This document shows positions 7,040 to 13,749 of a DNA stretch of 14,643 bases, one piece after another. The notes beneath the pieces were generated by a model, which was not told the DNA's origin, did no database searches, and was given only the letters and a program-made list of their open reading frames with translations. Made by a program: the position numbers and the translations under genes. How positions within the stretch are numbered: position 1 is the first letter of the stretch; each line of letters begins with the position of its first letter. Origin of the DNA: Deltaproteobacteria bacterium (GTDB lineage Bacteria; Desulfobacterota; Binatia; UBA9968); NCBI GenBank assembly GCA_016183145.1, contig JACPFE010000663.1:1-14643 (forward strand). Reading direction: 5' to 3'.

Positions 7040-7207
7040 CTAACCTTTAGTCATTCTCCGACCAATACCTTCTGCCTGTTGCCTTTCATATAAAATACAC
7101 GAAGCCGACCCGCGCTTACAAGATAGATATGGGCCGGCTGATCCCTGCAGCACCCTGGGGCTCCCGATTCCGGAGTCGAAAACGCCTATGGGACCGTCTT
7201 GATTCAT
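7040..7207 (-). pseudogene. 55-codon ORF starting with the MurI N-terminus (glutamate racemase remnant)
   Basis: The frame from the ATG at 7207 reads MNQDGPIGVFDSGIGSPRVL, which fits the glutamate racemase (MurI) N-terminal signature PIGVFDSGIGGLTVL over about 14 residues, including the catalytic Asp of FDSG. Only GLT is changed, to SPR, each explainable by single-base changes. After residue 22 the similarity stops, but the frame stays open to a TAG at 7040-7042. MurI is normally about 260-280 residues, so the second half and the catalytic Cys residues are absent and activity is not possible. In a neighbouring frame ARV occurs where MurI has GDTARVPYG, a weak hint of deletions and frameshifts. 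It starts 34 bases after the def stop and ends 11 bases before the secA ATG, so it sits in the operon and could be read as a secA leader. Remnant is the likelier explanation. Confidence 0.62.
7103..7139 (-). promoter_or_regulatory. Hairpin upstream of secA
   Basis: On the minus strand AGCCGGCCC (complement of 7131-7139) pairs with GGGTCGGCT (complement of 7103-7111), nine pairs with one G-U, around a 19-base loop. It is followed by TCGTGTATTTTAT, moderately U-rich, so it may be a weak terminator or attenuator separating def from secA. It lies inside the MurI-like ORF, so translation of that ORF would melt it. Weak promoter-like hexamers (TTGTAA, 18 bases, TATTTT) overlap it; I do not call them separately. 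Confidence 0.4.
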
Positions 7208-7241
7208 TTTGGATTTGTCGGCGCAGAGACGAAGGCTAGTC

Positions 7242-7775
7242 CTAGGCGTTCAGCCAGTAGCGGGCGAACTCCTGAAGAAAACCCAGGGTGGAAAAATCGC
7301 GCATGCGATCGAGATAAACCTTGCCGTTCAAATGGTCCCACTCATGCTGAATCACGCGGGCGTGGAAATCCTTGGCGACGAAGTCCATCTCTTTGCCGTC
7401 TCTGTCCCATGCCTGAATGCGAACGGATTTGTAGCGCGGCACCCTGCCTCTGAGATCCGGGATGCTCAAACATCCTTCCCAATCTTCCTCTATCTCCTCG
7501 CCTAGCGGCGTCACTCGGGGATTGACAAGCACGGTCAAAGGAACCTTGGGCTTGTCTGGATAGCGAGGATTGTCGGCGACCTCCAGGACCGCGATCTGTT
7601 GAGATTCATGCACCTGGTCAGCCGCCAGACCGACGCCGTCATATTCTTTCATGGTCTCGATCATGTCGTCGATCAGTCTTTGCGTTGGCGCGGAGCGCAG
7701 CTGCTCCAGAGACAACGGCTGCGTAACCCGCCGCAACACGGGATGACCGAGACGAGAGACCTTGAGAATGGCCAT
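7242..7775 (-). CDS. def: Peptide deformylase
   Basis: Removes the formyl group from the N-terminal methionine of nascent proteins, using a catalytic metal (usually Fe2+). All three family motifs are present in the 177-residue product: GVGLAADQ (47-54), EGCLS (100-104, metal-ligand Cys) and HEWDH (144-148, two metal-ligand His and catalytic Glu). The start at 7775 gives MAILKVSRLGHPVLR, the standard Def N-terminus. An in-frame start further upstream would add non-conserved sequence and run back into the TPR gene, so it was rejected. No clear Shine-Dalgarno precedes this ATG. It lies 76 bases after the TPR gene and is followed by the MurI-like fragment and secA. D53 replaces the more usual T or P in the first motif, which is within family variation. 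Identification is secure. Confidence 0.96.
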   Translation of the reverse strand: MAILKVSRLGHPVLRRVTQPLSLEQLRSAPTQRLIDDMIETMKEYDGVGLAADQVHESQQIAVLEVADNPRYPDKPKVPLTVLVNPRVTPLGEEIEEDWEGCLSIPDLRGRVPRYKSVRIQAWDRDGKEMDFVAKDFHARVIQHEWDHLNGKVYLDRMRDFSTLGFLQEFARYWLNA

Positions 7776-7851
7776 GGCTGATTTTGGCACGACGGACATC
7801 GGCTGAACAAACGGCGGAGATCCCTTGACCTTCGGGCGGTCTTGCCAAGCG

Positions 7852-8535
7852 CTATTTCGCTGCCGGTTGGGCAGCCAGTTTAGCTTCGAGCTCGGCCACA
7901 CGCAGCGAGACTAGGGAGCCAGGTTGCTCGCGCAGGTAGTCTTGGTAGGCCGCGAGGGCGGCTTTCACATCCCCCAGTTGCTCGGCGCAGCGCGCTCTGC
8001 CCATGATCGCCGGCGCGCGAAACGGGCCGGAAATCTTTTCGGCGTCCGTGTAATGACCAACGGCTTCTTTGCACTGACGCTTCTGCTCCTCCGCATAGGC
8101 TAAAGTGACCAGGCCGATTTGCCGGTACAAGGAATTGGGCTTGGTCGCGGCGACAAAGCGCTGCGCTGAATTGAGTGCCTGGTCGAAACTTTTGACCGCA
8201 AGAAAACTGTTCGCTTGATAAAGGTAAGCGAGCGCCGCGTAACGCGACCAGCGGTAGGCTGCCACTTTCTCGAATGCCGCGACCGCCTCGCGGTGTTTGC
8301 CTTCCTGAAAAAGGGCGAGGGCTTGCCCGAATTCAGCGCTCGCCATCGTGTCCTGGCGTTCTTTGAACATTTGCCAGCCCAACAGGGCCAGGAGCAGCAC
8401 AACGAGCCCCACACCCGCCGCCAGCACCCTGGTCCGATGCGCAGCGTAAGATTCAAGCGCCTTTTCCGTGGTGATTTGAAACCAGTCGGGCTGGCGCAGG
8501 TCTTTACGAGTTAACCGTCGGCTCGCAGTCGCCAT
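7852..8535 (-). CDS. Single-pass membrane TPR protein, YfgM-like
   Basis: A 227-residue protein with a basic cytoplasmic N-terminus containing RKDLRQPDWFQ (10-20), one transmembrane helix at about 37-56 (LAAGVGLVVLLLALLGWQMF) and an extracytoplasmic domain of helix pairs typical of TPR/YfgM-like repeats. Examples are EFGQALALFQEGKHREAVAAF (68-88), AYLYQANSFLAVKSFDQAL (103-121) and ARCAEQLGDVKAALAAYQDYL (181-201). E. coli YfgM has this architecture and works beside SecYEG and the PpiD chaperone. The resemblance here is in layout, so an equivalent role is inference. The genomic position two genes before secA supports an export-related job. The start ATG at 8535 has no good RBS; the gene follows the nuclease gene after a 75-base gap that holds a 12-bp palindrome (8593-8604). 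Confidence 0.82.
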   Translation of the reverse strand: MATASRRLTRKDLRQPDWFQITTEKALESYAAHRTRVLAAGVGLVVLLLALLGWQMFKERQDTMASAEFGQALALFQEGKHREAVAAFEKVAAYRWSRYAALAYLYQANSFLAVKSFDQALNSAQRFVAATKPNSLYRQIGLVTLAYAEEQKRQCKEAVGHYTDAEKISGPFRAPAIMGRARCAEQLGDVKAALAAYQDYLREQPGSLVSLRVAELEAKLAAQPAAK

Positions 8536-8592
8536 TTAAATGAAATGTCCGTGATAAAAACCGATGGGTCGGACGCCGGCGAACCATGAAAC

Positions 8593-8604
8593 CGCGCCGG
8601 CGCG
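8593..8604. repeat. 12-bp GC palindrome between nuclease and TPR genes
   Basis: CGCGCCGGCGCG is a perfect 12-base palindrome, six bases after the stop of the nuclease gene and followed on the minus strand by GTTTC. It could fold into a short stem acting as a pause or processing site inside the operon. A second CGCCGGCG occurs about 15 bases away. In G+C-rich DNA such palindromes arise by chance fairly easily. Confidence 0.3.
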
Positions 8605-8610
8605 TTACCG

Positions 8611-9138
8611 CTACTGCTTATACTTGAAGTCTTCGGGGGCCATGTTCTCCAGAATCTCGGACCATTTTTCTTTGGATACGTTGGAAACGTTTTCCACCGC
8701 CCCTTCCTTCCCCTCTTCGCCTTGCTGCAACACGCTGGACGCTTCCAGAACCGCCTTGGCGACATAGATCGGGCTTTTGGTTCTAAGCGCGATGGCGATG
8801 GCGTCGCTCGGCCGGGAATCGATCATCACTCGGCGCCCGCCGAGACTCAAGTGAACCGAAGCGTAGTAAGTGTTTTCCTTAAGTTCAGTGATTTCCACCG
8901 ACTCGACGGAACAGCCGACCTCGCCAAGAATGTTTTTCAGCAGATCATGGGTCATGGGACGCGCCATCTTGATGCCCTCGATTTCGGTGGCCATCGCGGT
9001 GGCTTCCAACAAGCCGATCCAGATCGGCAGGTTCAGCTTGTTTTCGGTATCCTTGAGAATGACGATGGGAGTCTTCGTCACCGGATCCAAGGTCAAGCCG
9101 CCAACGGACATTTGGATGGTGTCTTCCCTTTTGCTCAT
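8611..9138 (-). CDS. Bifunctional nuclease domain protein (DUF151)
   Basis: A 175-residue member of the DUF151/BFN family. The family was named for plant proteins reported to have both RNase and DNase activity; its bacterial role is poorly known. Family marks: PIVILKD (24-30), LPIWIGLLEATAMA (37-50), RPMTHDLLKNIL (60-71) and the best-conserved DSRPSDAIAIALR (107-119). The C-terminal 40 residues are acidic and of low conservation, as is usual. The start overlaps the miaB stop as ATGA (9135-9138), with AGGGG seven to eight bases upstream inside miaB, so it is translationally coupled to it. miaB followed by a DUF151 gene is a pairing I recall from deltaproteobacteria, suggesting shared expression rather than a proven shared pathway. 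No signal peptide; cytoplasmic. Confidence 0.93.
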   Translation of the reverse strand: MSKREDTIQMSVGGLTLDPVTKTPIVILKDTENKLNLPIWIGLLEATAMATEIEGIKMARPMTHDLLKNILGEVGCSVESVEITELKENTYYASVHLSLGGRRVMIDSRPSDAIAIALRTKSPIYVAKAVLEASSVLQQGEEGKEGAVENVSNVSKEKWSEILENMAPEDFKYKQ

Positions 9139-10499
9139 GCGCTTTCCCCTTCCGGATGTAAATCAGAAGCGGTGACTGCCTGCGCCAGCTCGCCGATCAG
9201 CGATGTGGCGGTGGCGCCGGTAATGCGAGCCGCCACCAGGGCTCCCGTCAGGCTCTCCGGTCCGAATAAGTTGACGATGCGATTTGAGCGGGTGCGCCCC
9301 ATAATCTGACCGTTTTTCAATTTCGACCGGCCCTCTACCAGTATCTCTTCGATGCCGCCAATTCTCTCTCTGTTCTTGCGCAGCGATATTTCCCGTTGCA
9401 GACTCTGCACCCGACTCAGACGATCCCTCTTGGTGTCATCGGGGATATCGTCGTCGTACAACTTCGCCGAGACGGTTTGCGGCCGCGGCGAGTAGGTGAA
9501 CGAGTAGATTTCATCATATCCCACTTGTTCAAGCAATTCCAGGGTGGCGCCAAATTCATCATCGGTTTCACCGGGAAAACCGACAATGATGTCTGTGCTG
9601 AGCGCGACTTCGGGACGGCGCGCGCGCAAGCGTTCGATGCGATCCAAATAGTCTGCGCGGGTGTAACCGCGCCGCATTCTCGCCAGGACGCCATCCGAAC
9701 CGGATTGCACCGGCAGATGCAGATGTTGGCAAAGTTTGTCCAGTTCCGCGAAGACCTCAATCAAATCCGGCGAAAGATCCTGGGGATGGGAAGTGGTGAA
9801 ACGAATGCGCTCGATGCCATCGATGGCGTTCACCCGGCCGAGCAGCTCGGCGAAGCTAAGCTCCCCGGGAGTCATCTTGCCGTAGGAATTGACGTTCTGC
9901 CCGAGCAGCATGACTTCCACGACGCCCCGATCGGCCAGCGCTTTGACTTCACGCAAAATTTTCTCGCTCGGGCGGCTGACTTCCCGGCCGCGCACATGGG
10001 GCACGATGCAAAAGCTGCAAACCTTATTGCATCCCTGCATGATCGTGACGAATGCTTTGCTCCCCTGAACTTCGGTCGTTCCCTCGGGATCTTCCATGTA
10101 GGACGGATCGCGGTAAAAAGCCGTCTCCACCGGGCGGTTTTCCAGCGTCTGAACCTGCTCGACGATTTCGGGAAGTTTGTGGATGTTATGCGTGCCGAAA
10201 ACCAGGTCGAGATGGGGCACGCGTTTGAGCAGCGCCTCCCCCTCCTGCTGCGCCACGCAGCCGCCTACGCCGATGATCACGCCGGCCCGCTGCTCTTTAA
10301 TTTCTTTCAAGCGTCCGAGCGCGCTATAGACCTTTTGCTCCGCCTTGTCGCGCACGCTGCAAGTGTTAAGCAGAATCAGGTCCGCGTTCTCCACGCAGTC
10401 CGTCACCGCGTAACCCATCCGGCCCATCACGCGCGCAATGCGCTCGGAGTCGTACTGGTTCATCTGACAACCGAAAGTTTGTAGGAAGAGATTCTTCAT
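9135..10499 (-). CDS. miaB: tRNA-2-methylthio-N6-dimethylallyladenosine synthase MiaB
   Basis: A radical-SAM methylthiotransferase that converts i6A37 to ms2i6A37 in tRNAs reading UNN codons, improving codon-anticodon stability. Residues 1-120 form the N-terminal UPF0004 domain, with its auxiliary [4Fe-4S] ligands C11 (FGCQMN), C47 (NTCSVR) and C81 (GGCVAQ). The radical-SAM cluster motif is CNKVCSFC (C157, C161, C164), followed by IVPHVRGREVSRP (165-177). LLGQNVNSYG (198-207), TSHP (236-239), LPVQSGSD (262-269) and STDIIVGFPGET (301-312) fit MiaB rather than RimO or MtaB. SPRP (337-340) precedes a C-terminal TRAM domain (about 384-437). Length of 454 is normal for the family. The start is the ATG overlapping the VWA gene's stop (10496-10499, ATGA), with no separate RBS, implying coupled translation. 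Confidence 0.97.
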   Translation of the reverse strand: MKNLFLQTFGCQMNQYDSERIARVMGRMGYAVTDCVENADLILLNTCSVRDKAEQKVYSALGRLKEIKEQRAGVIIGVGGCVAQQEGEALLKRVPHLDLVFGTHNIHKLPEIVEQVQTLENRPVETAFYRDPSYMEDPEGTTEVQGSKAFVTIMQGCNKVCSFCIVPHVRGREVSRPSEKILREVKALADRGVVEVMLLGQNVNSYGKMTPGELSFAELLGRVNAIDGIERIRFTTSHPQDLSPDLIEVFAELDKLCQHLHLPVQSGSDGVLARMRRGYTRADYLDRIERLRARRPEVALSTDIIVGFPGETDDEFGATLELLEQVGYDEIYSFTYSPRPQTVSAKLYDDDIPDDTKRDRLSRVQSLQREISLRKNRERIGGIEEILVEGRSKLKNGQIMGRTRSNRIVNLFGPESLTGALVAARITGATATSLIGELAQAVTASDLHPEGESA

Positions 10500-11902
10500 G
10501 GCGCGATCAGGTCGACGACTTTATCGAGCTGGTTGATGCTGCGGCACTCCTCCGCCACGTCGCAATAGGGTCCGTAGCGCGGCATTTCGCTGTCGCCGAC
10601 ACCCCAGGTCATGCGGCTCTCTGGGTTCAGCCAGATAAGCTGTTTGGCCTTTTGCTGAATCTCCCGCAGCACCCAATCACTGGGGCGATTGTAGTTGTTG
10701 CGGCCGTCCCCGATGATCAAGACCGTCGTCTTCCGATTCACCGCCGAAAAATAGTTCCGGTAAAATATCTCGAAAGCGCGCCCGAAATTTGAGTGCGAGA
10801 AGACGTCGATGACGTCGCCCTTGAGAGCCGTTTCGACCGCGTGATTGATATCGTGCTCCTCGAAAAGTTTGGTCACTTCGCCGAGATCGCTGACGAATAC
10901 GAAGCTGCGCACTTTGGCGTAGAGGTCTTGCACCGAGTAGACGAATTGCAGCATGAAACGGGACGCGTTCAGCACGGAATCGGAAATGTCGCAGAGGATC
11001 ATTACCTGGGGCTTGGTTTTCTTGCGCCGGTCAAGCTGAATATGAAACGGCACCCCGCCGTACTGGAGATTGCTGCGCAAGGTTTCTTTGACGTTGAACC
11101 GCCCGCGCACCGCCTTTTTGCGCCGGACCGAGAGCCGGTTTTTGAGCCGCTGCGCCAGGCGCGCCACCGCGTCGTTCATGCGCCGGATATCGTCTTCGGT
11201 GTAAAACGCGAAGCTCTTGTCCGCCAGCGAACTGCGTTGGCCGGAATCGCGGGGCTCAACCCCGCGCTTGCGCTGCTCCTGCTGGATGACTTGGCGCAGC
11301 AGGCGGTTTAGATCGCGCATGCGCTCATCCAAAAAGCGCAGCACGTTCTGCAACTCTTCCCCCGCGCCACCGAGCATCCGGAGCATCGCCTTGAAACGTT
11401 CGATGTCGGACTGGACCCGGTCGAGCCCAAGCCGCGCGCCCATTCTCGTGTAGGGCGTGAAGCGAAATCCGTCGTTAAGACCGGACTCCCCTTCCCGTTG
11501 CGCGGCCTCCCTGAGCAAACGCTCAAGCTCGCCGCGGTTGGCGGTCAAGAGCGCCCGGGTAAGATCAGAGAGATCCCCATCCATTTCTTTCAGCAGGCGC
11601 TCAATCCGTTCGAGCATTTGCTGGAACTCTGCCGGGCTCAACCCCAGCTCCGCCATGACGCGCCGATCCAAGGCATCGATCGCTTGCCCGATGCCCAGGA
11701 AGAAAAAATCGAAGAGCTCTTCGAAAGGCTGGATATCGCTGCCGCGCTTTATGAGCGTCGCGCGCAGCGCATGGCGAAACAGTAGCGGATCGGCGATGCC
11801 GAGAGACTTTAGGGCGCGAAAGGCGTCCATGTTCTCGGCGAGCGAGACGCGGACGCCGTTGCGCCTCAAGACATTGGCGAACTCAATGACGCGCTCTTCC
11901 AT
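10496..11902 (-). CDS. VWA domain-containing CoxE-like protein
   Basis: A 468-residue protein of the VWA_CoxE-like family, partner of MoxR-type AAA+ ATPases. The N-terminal half is helical (VIEFANVLRRNGVRVS at 5-20, then a charged region 90-265). The VWA domain starts near 297 with KPQVMILCDISDS. Its MIDAS motif D305-x-S307-x-S309 is intact, and VLIIGDGRNN (394-403) supplies the later Asp. The end, LNPESRMTWGVGDSEMPRY (425-443), is typical of the family. In carboxydotrophs CoxD/CoxE mature the Cu-Mo site of CO dehydrogenase; no coxSML genes are present here, so the client is unknown. It follows the moxR gene by 20 bases and overlaps miaB by four, so all three should be co-translated. No signal peptide or membrane helix, so it is cytoplasmic. 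The family call is firm; a metal-enzyme maturation role is inference. Confidence 0.92.
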   Translation of the reverse strand: MEERVIEFANVLRRNGVRVSLAENMDAFRALKSLGIADPLLFRHALRATLIKRGSDIQPFEELFDFFFLGIGQAIDALDRRVMAELGLSPAEFQQMLERIERLLKEMDGDLSDLTRALLTANRGELERLLREAAQREGESGLNDGFRFTPYTRMGARLGLDRVQSDIERFKAMLRMLGGAGEELQNVLRFLDERMRDLNRLLRQVIQQEQRKRGVEPRDSGQRSSLADKSFAFYTEDDIRRMNDAVARLAQRLKNRLSVRRKKAVRGRFNVKETLRSNLQYGGVPFHIQLDRRKKTKPQVMILCDISDSVLNASRFMLQFVYSVQDLYAKVRSFVFVSDLGEVTKLFEEHDINHAVETALKGDVIDVFSHSNFGRAFEIFYRNYFSAVNRKTTVLIIGDGRNNYNRPSDWVLREIQQKAKQLIWLNPESRMTWGVGDSEMPRYGPYCDVAEECRSINQLDKVVDLIAP

Positions 11903-11922
11903 CGTCCAGTCTCAAACCGAAT

Positions 11923-12879
11923 TTAGTGCAGATGATCTTTTTCACTGCCGGCCATTCCCTGCTGAGCCCTGCGCTCGGCGAGGTAGGCTTTAAGCTCCTG
12001 GCTCGCCTTGCGCACATCAGCTTCGTATTTCACCAGCGTCGCCAGGGTCTGCTCCACCAACTCGTGGTCGAGCTGCTTGATGTTCAAGAGCGTCAGTGCC
12101 CTCACCCAGTCGAGTGTTTCGCTGATGCTCGGAGTCTTTTTCAGATCCAGTTTGCGCACCCGGTGGAGCAGCCGCACGACTTCCTCAGCGAGCTGGCTAC
12201 CCACCCCTGGAACCTTGAGCTTGATGATCTCCATCTCCCGTTGCGGTTCGGGAAAATCGATGAACAGGTGTAAGCAGCGCCGCTTGAGAGCGTCCGACAT
12301 CTCCCGGCTGTTGTTGCTGGTGAGCACGACCAGAGGAATGTGCCTCGCCTTGAGCGTGCCGATCTCCGGCACGGTGATCTGAAAGTCGCTCAATATTTCC
12401 AGCAAGAACGCTTCGAACTCCGCGTCGGATTTATCGACTTCGTCGATCAGCAGAACCGCCGGCTTATCCGCCAGCAAGGCGCGCAGGAGCGGCCGCGGTA
12501 ACAGGAAGCGGTCGGAAAAGAACACACCGTCCTGGCGCGCGATGCAATCCACCGCCTGTTGCAATGTCTGCGACCCCTGGAGGATCTCGCCGATTTTGTC
12601 TTTGAGGATTTGCGTGTAGAGCAACTGTTTGGCGTATTCCCATTCGTAAAGCGCCTTGGCTTCGTCGAGCCCCTCGTAGCACTGGAGCCTGATTAGATCC
12701 ATATCCAGCGCGCTGGCCAAGACCTTTCCCAGCTCGGTCTTGCCCACTCCCGCCGGCCCTTCCACCAGAATTGGCTTCTGCAATGCCGTCCCGAGGTAGA
12801 CCACCGTAGCAACGTGCTTGTTGCAAATGTACTTTTGCGTTCCCAGACCGGCGATCACCTCATCCACAGAATGAAACAT
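11923..12879 (-). CDS. MoxR-family AAA+ ATPase (CoxD-like)
   Basis: A 318-residue AAA+ ATPase of the MoxR group, which act as chaperones that remodel or activate a partner with a VWA protein. Walker A GPAGVGKTE (41-49), Walker B AVLLIDEVDK (141-150), sensor 1 VVLTSNNSRE (184-193), the following DALKRRC (196-202) with the arginine-finger region, and the lid domain with SISETLDWVRAL (251-262) are all present. The ATG at 12879 was chosen over an in-frame TTG 15 bases upstream because GGAAAGGA (complement of 12885-12892) sits five bases before it; the TTG start would place this RBS inside the gene. It is the first gene of the minus-strand run, divergent from the NRDE gene. A 16-bp palindrome overlaps its RBS. 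It has no fused domains, and no membrane segment. Confidence 0.95.
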   Translation of the reverse strand: MFHSVDEVIAGLGTQKYICNKHVATVVYLGTALQKPILVEGPAGVGKTELGKVLASALDMDLIRLQCYEGLDEAKALYEWEYAKQLLYTQILKDKIGEILQGSQTLQQAVDCIARQDGVFFSDRFLLPRPLLRALLADKPAVLLIDEVDKSDAEFEAFLLEILSDFQITVPEIGTLKARHIPLVVLTSNNSREMSDALKRRCLHLFIDFPEPQREMEIIKLKVPGVGSQLAEEVVRLLHRVRKLDLKKTPSISETLDWVRALTLLNIKQLDHELVEQTLATLVKYEADVRKASQELKAYLAERRAQQGMAGSEKDHLH

Positions 12880-12887
12880 AGTCGTCC

Positions 12888-12903
12888 TTTCCAACGTTGG
12901 AAA
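12888..12903. promoter_or_regulatory. 16-bp perfect palindrome over the moxR ribosome binding site
   Basis: TTTCCAACGTTGGAAA is fully self-complementary and overlaps the left end of the RBS of the MoxR gene. A site like this fits a dimeric repressor, or an RNA stem that hides the RBS. It lies in the 105-base spacer between divergent transcripts, so it could serve both. I find no convincing sigma70 promoter in the spacer; the best candidates on either strand are poor. Confidence 0.45.
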
Positions 12904-12984
12904 CTAACATAATCGCTAATCAACGACAATGCGCTACTGGCGCCGCTGTTTGCGCAAGGTTCGAGGTTTTTGTAAAGCATAGAT

Positions 12985-13749
12985 GTGTGCACGCTCGCGC
13001 TGTATTTCAAATCGTTTGAGGGTTACCCGTTGGTGGTCGCGGCTAACCGCGACGAGCACTACGACCGCCCTTCGGCACCGCCGACATTGTTGAACGCCGA
13101 CCCCGCCATCCTGGCGGGACGCGATTTACGCGCCGGCGGCACCTGGCTGGGAGTCAACGAGCATGGCCTGCTTGCAGGCATCCTCAATCGGAGAACCAAC
13201 GGCGAGCCGGAGCCAGGACCCGGCACGCGTTCACGCGGTCTGTTGTGTCTGGACATTCTCGCCCTAAAAACAGCGGCCGAAGTGTGCGGATTCCTCCAGA
13301 CCCTCGGAGAGGTCTACCAACCCTTCACGCTCCTGTGCGCCGACGCCGACGAAGCTTGGTCCGCCTATAACCGCGGCGGTCAAATCAAAACACACTCGCT
13401 CGGCCCGGGATTACACGTCTTCAGCAGCGCCACTGAGTCCGATGCTTCTTCAGATAAGCGCGATCGGGCCTACGTCCGTTTCGCTGGTCTCGCGGAGGAT
13501 CTAAGAACAGATCGAGCCGTTGGCGCCGATGGGTTTCTCCGATTGCGCGAGACCCTGGGAGATCACACCTTGGGAGACGGCTCCAGCGATCCGAGAGATG
13601 CGATTTGCATGCACGGCGAGAGCGCCGGAACCGTTTCCTCCAGCATCGTCGTCTATTCGCGGCGCGAGCGCCGCGTGCGGACTTTTTTCTGCTCCGGCGC
13701 GCCTTGCCGCAATGTCTTCGGCTCAGCGATGGATCTCGATCTGCGATGA
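12985..13749 (+). CDS. NRDE family protein (TANGO2-like)
   Basis: A 254-residue member of the NRDE/TANGO2 family. The start is a GTG at 12985, giving Met-Cys-Thr-Leu; the family nearly always begins MC, and Cys2 is the expected N-terminal nucleophile of the Ntn-hydrolase-like fold. An ATG at 12983 is in the wrong frame. Diagnostic motifs: VVAANRDEHYDRPS (17-30, containing N-R-D-E), LAGRDLRAGGTWLGVN (43-58), GLLAGILNRR (61-70), HVFSSA (144-149, where relatives have GLSN) and GTVSSSIVV (215-223). Human TANGO2 is linked to lipid, CoA and haem handling, but the biochemical activity is unsettled and the bacterial role is unknown. Its stop overlaps the Nudix gene start (ATGA, 13746-13749). It has no membrane segment. 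RBS is weak. Confidence 0.92.
   Translation: MCTLALYFKSFEGYPLVVAANRDEHYDRPSAPPTLLNADPAILAGRDLRAGGTWLGVNEHGLLAGILNRRTNGEPEPGPGTRSRGLLCLDILALKTAAEVCGFLQTLGEVYQPFTLLCADADEAWSAYNRGGQIKTHSLGPGLHVFSSATESDASSDKRDRAYVRFAGLAEDLRTDRAVGADGFLRLRETLGDHTLGDGSSDPRDAICMHGESAGTVSSSIVVYSRRERRVRTFFCSGAPCRNVFGSAMDLDLR

Noticed and set aside
7040..7207. SecM-like arrest peptide upstream of secA
   Set aside because: Position fits, but the C-terminus (GIGRRMTKG) has no known arrest motif and no signal sequence, and the N-terminus is plainly MurI. Kept only as remnant with possible coupling.
7776..7901. Longer N-terminus for Def
   Set aside because: The extra residues are not conserved in the family and overlap the TPR gene; MAILKVSRLGHPVLR is the normal start.
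9396..10484. Long plus-strand open frame (362 codons)
   Set aside because: Antisense to miaB, which has all its cysteine motifs. The frame reflects codon bias on the other strand.
10496..12879. Part of a CO dehydrogenase (cox) cluster
   Set aside because: Only MoxR and CoxE-like families are present, with no coxS, coxM or coxL nearby; these pairs occur in many other contexts.
12904..12984. Sigma70 promoters for moxR and the NRDE gene
   Set aside because: Candidate hexamers have poor matches or wrong spacing (for example TTGTCG-12-TATGTT), so none is called.
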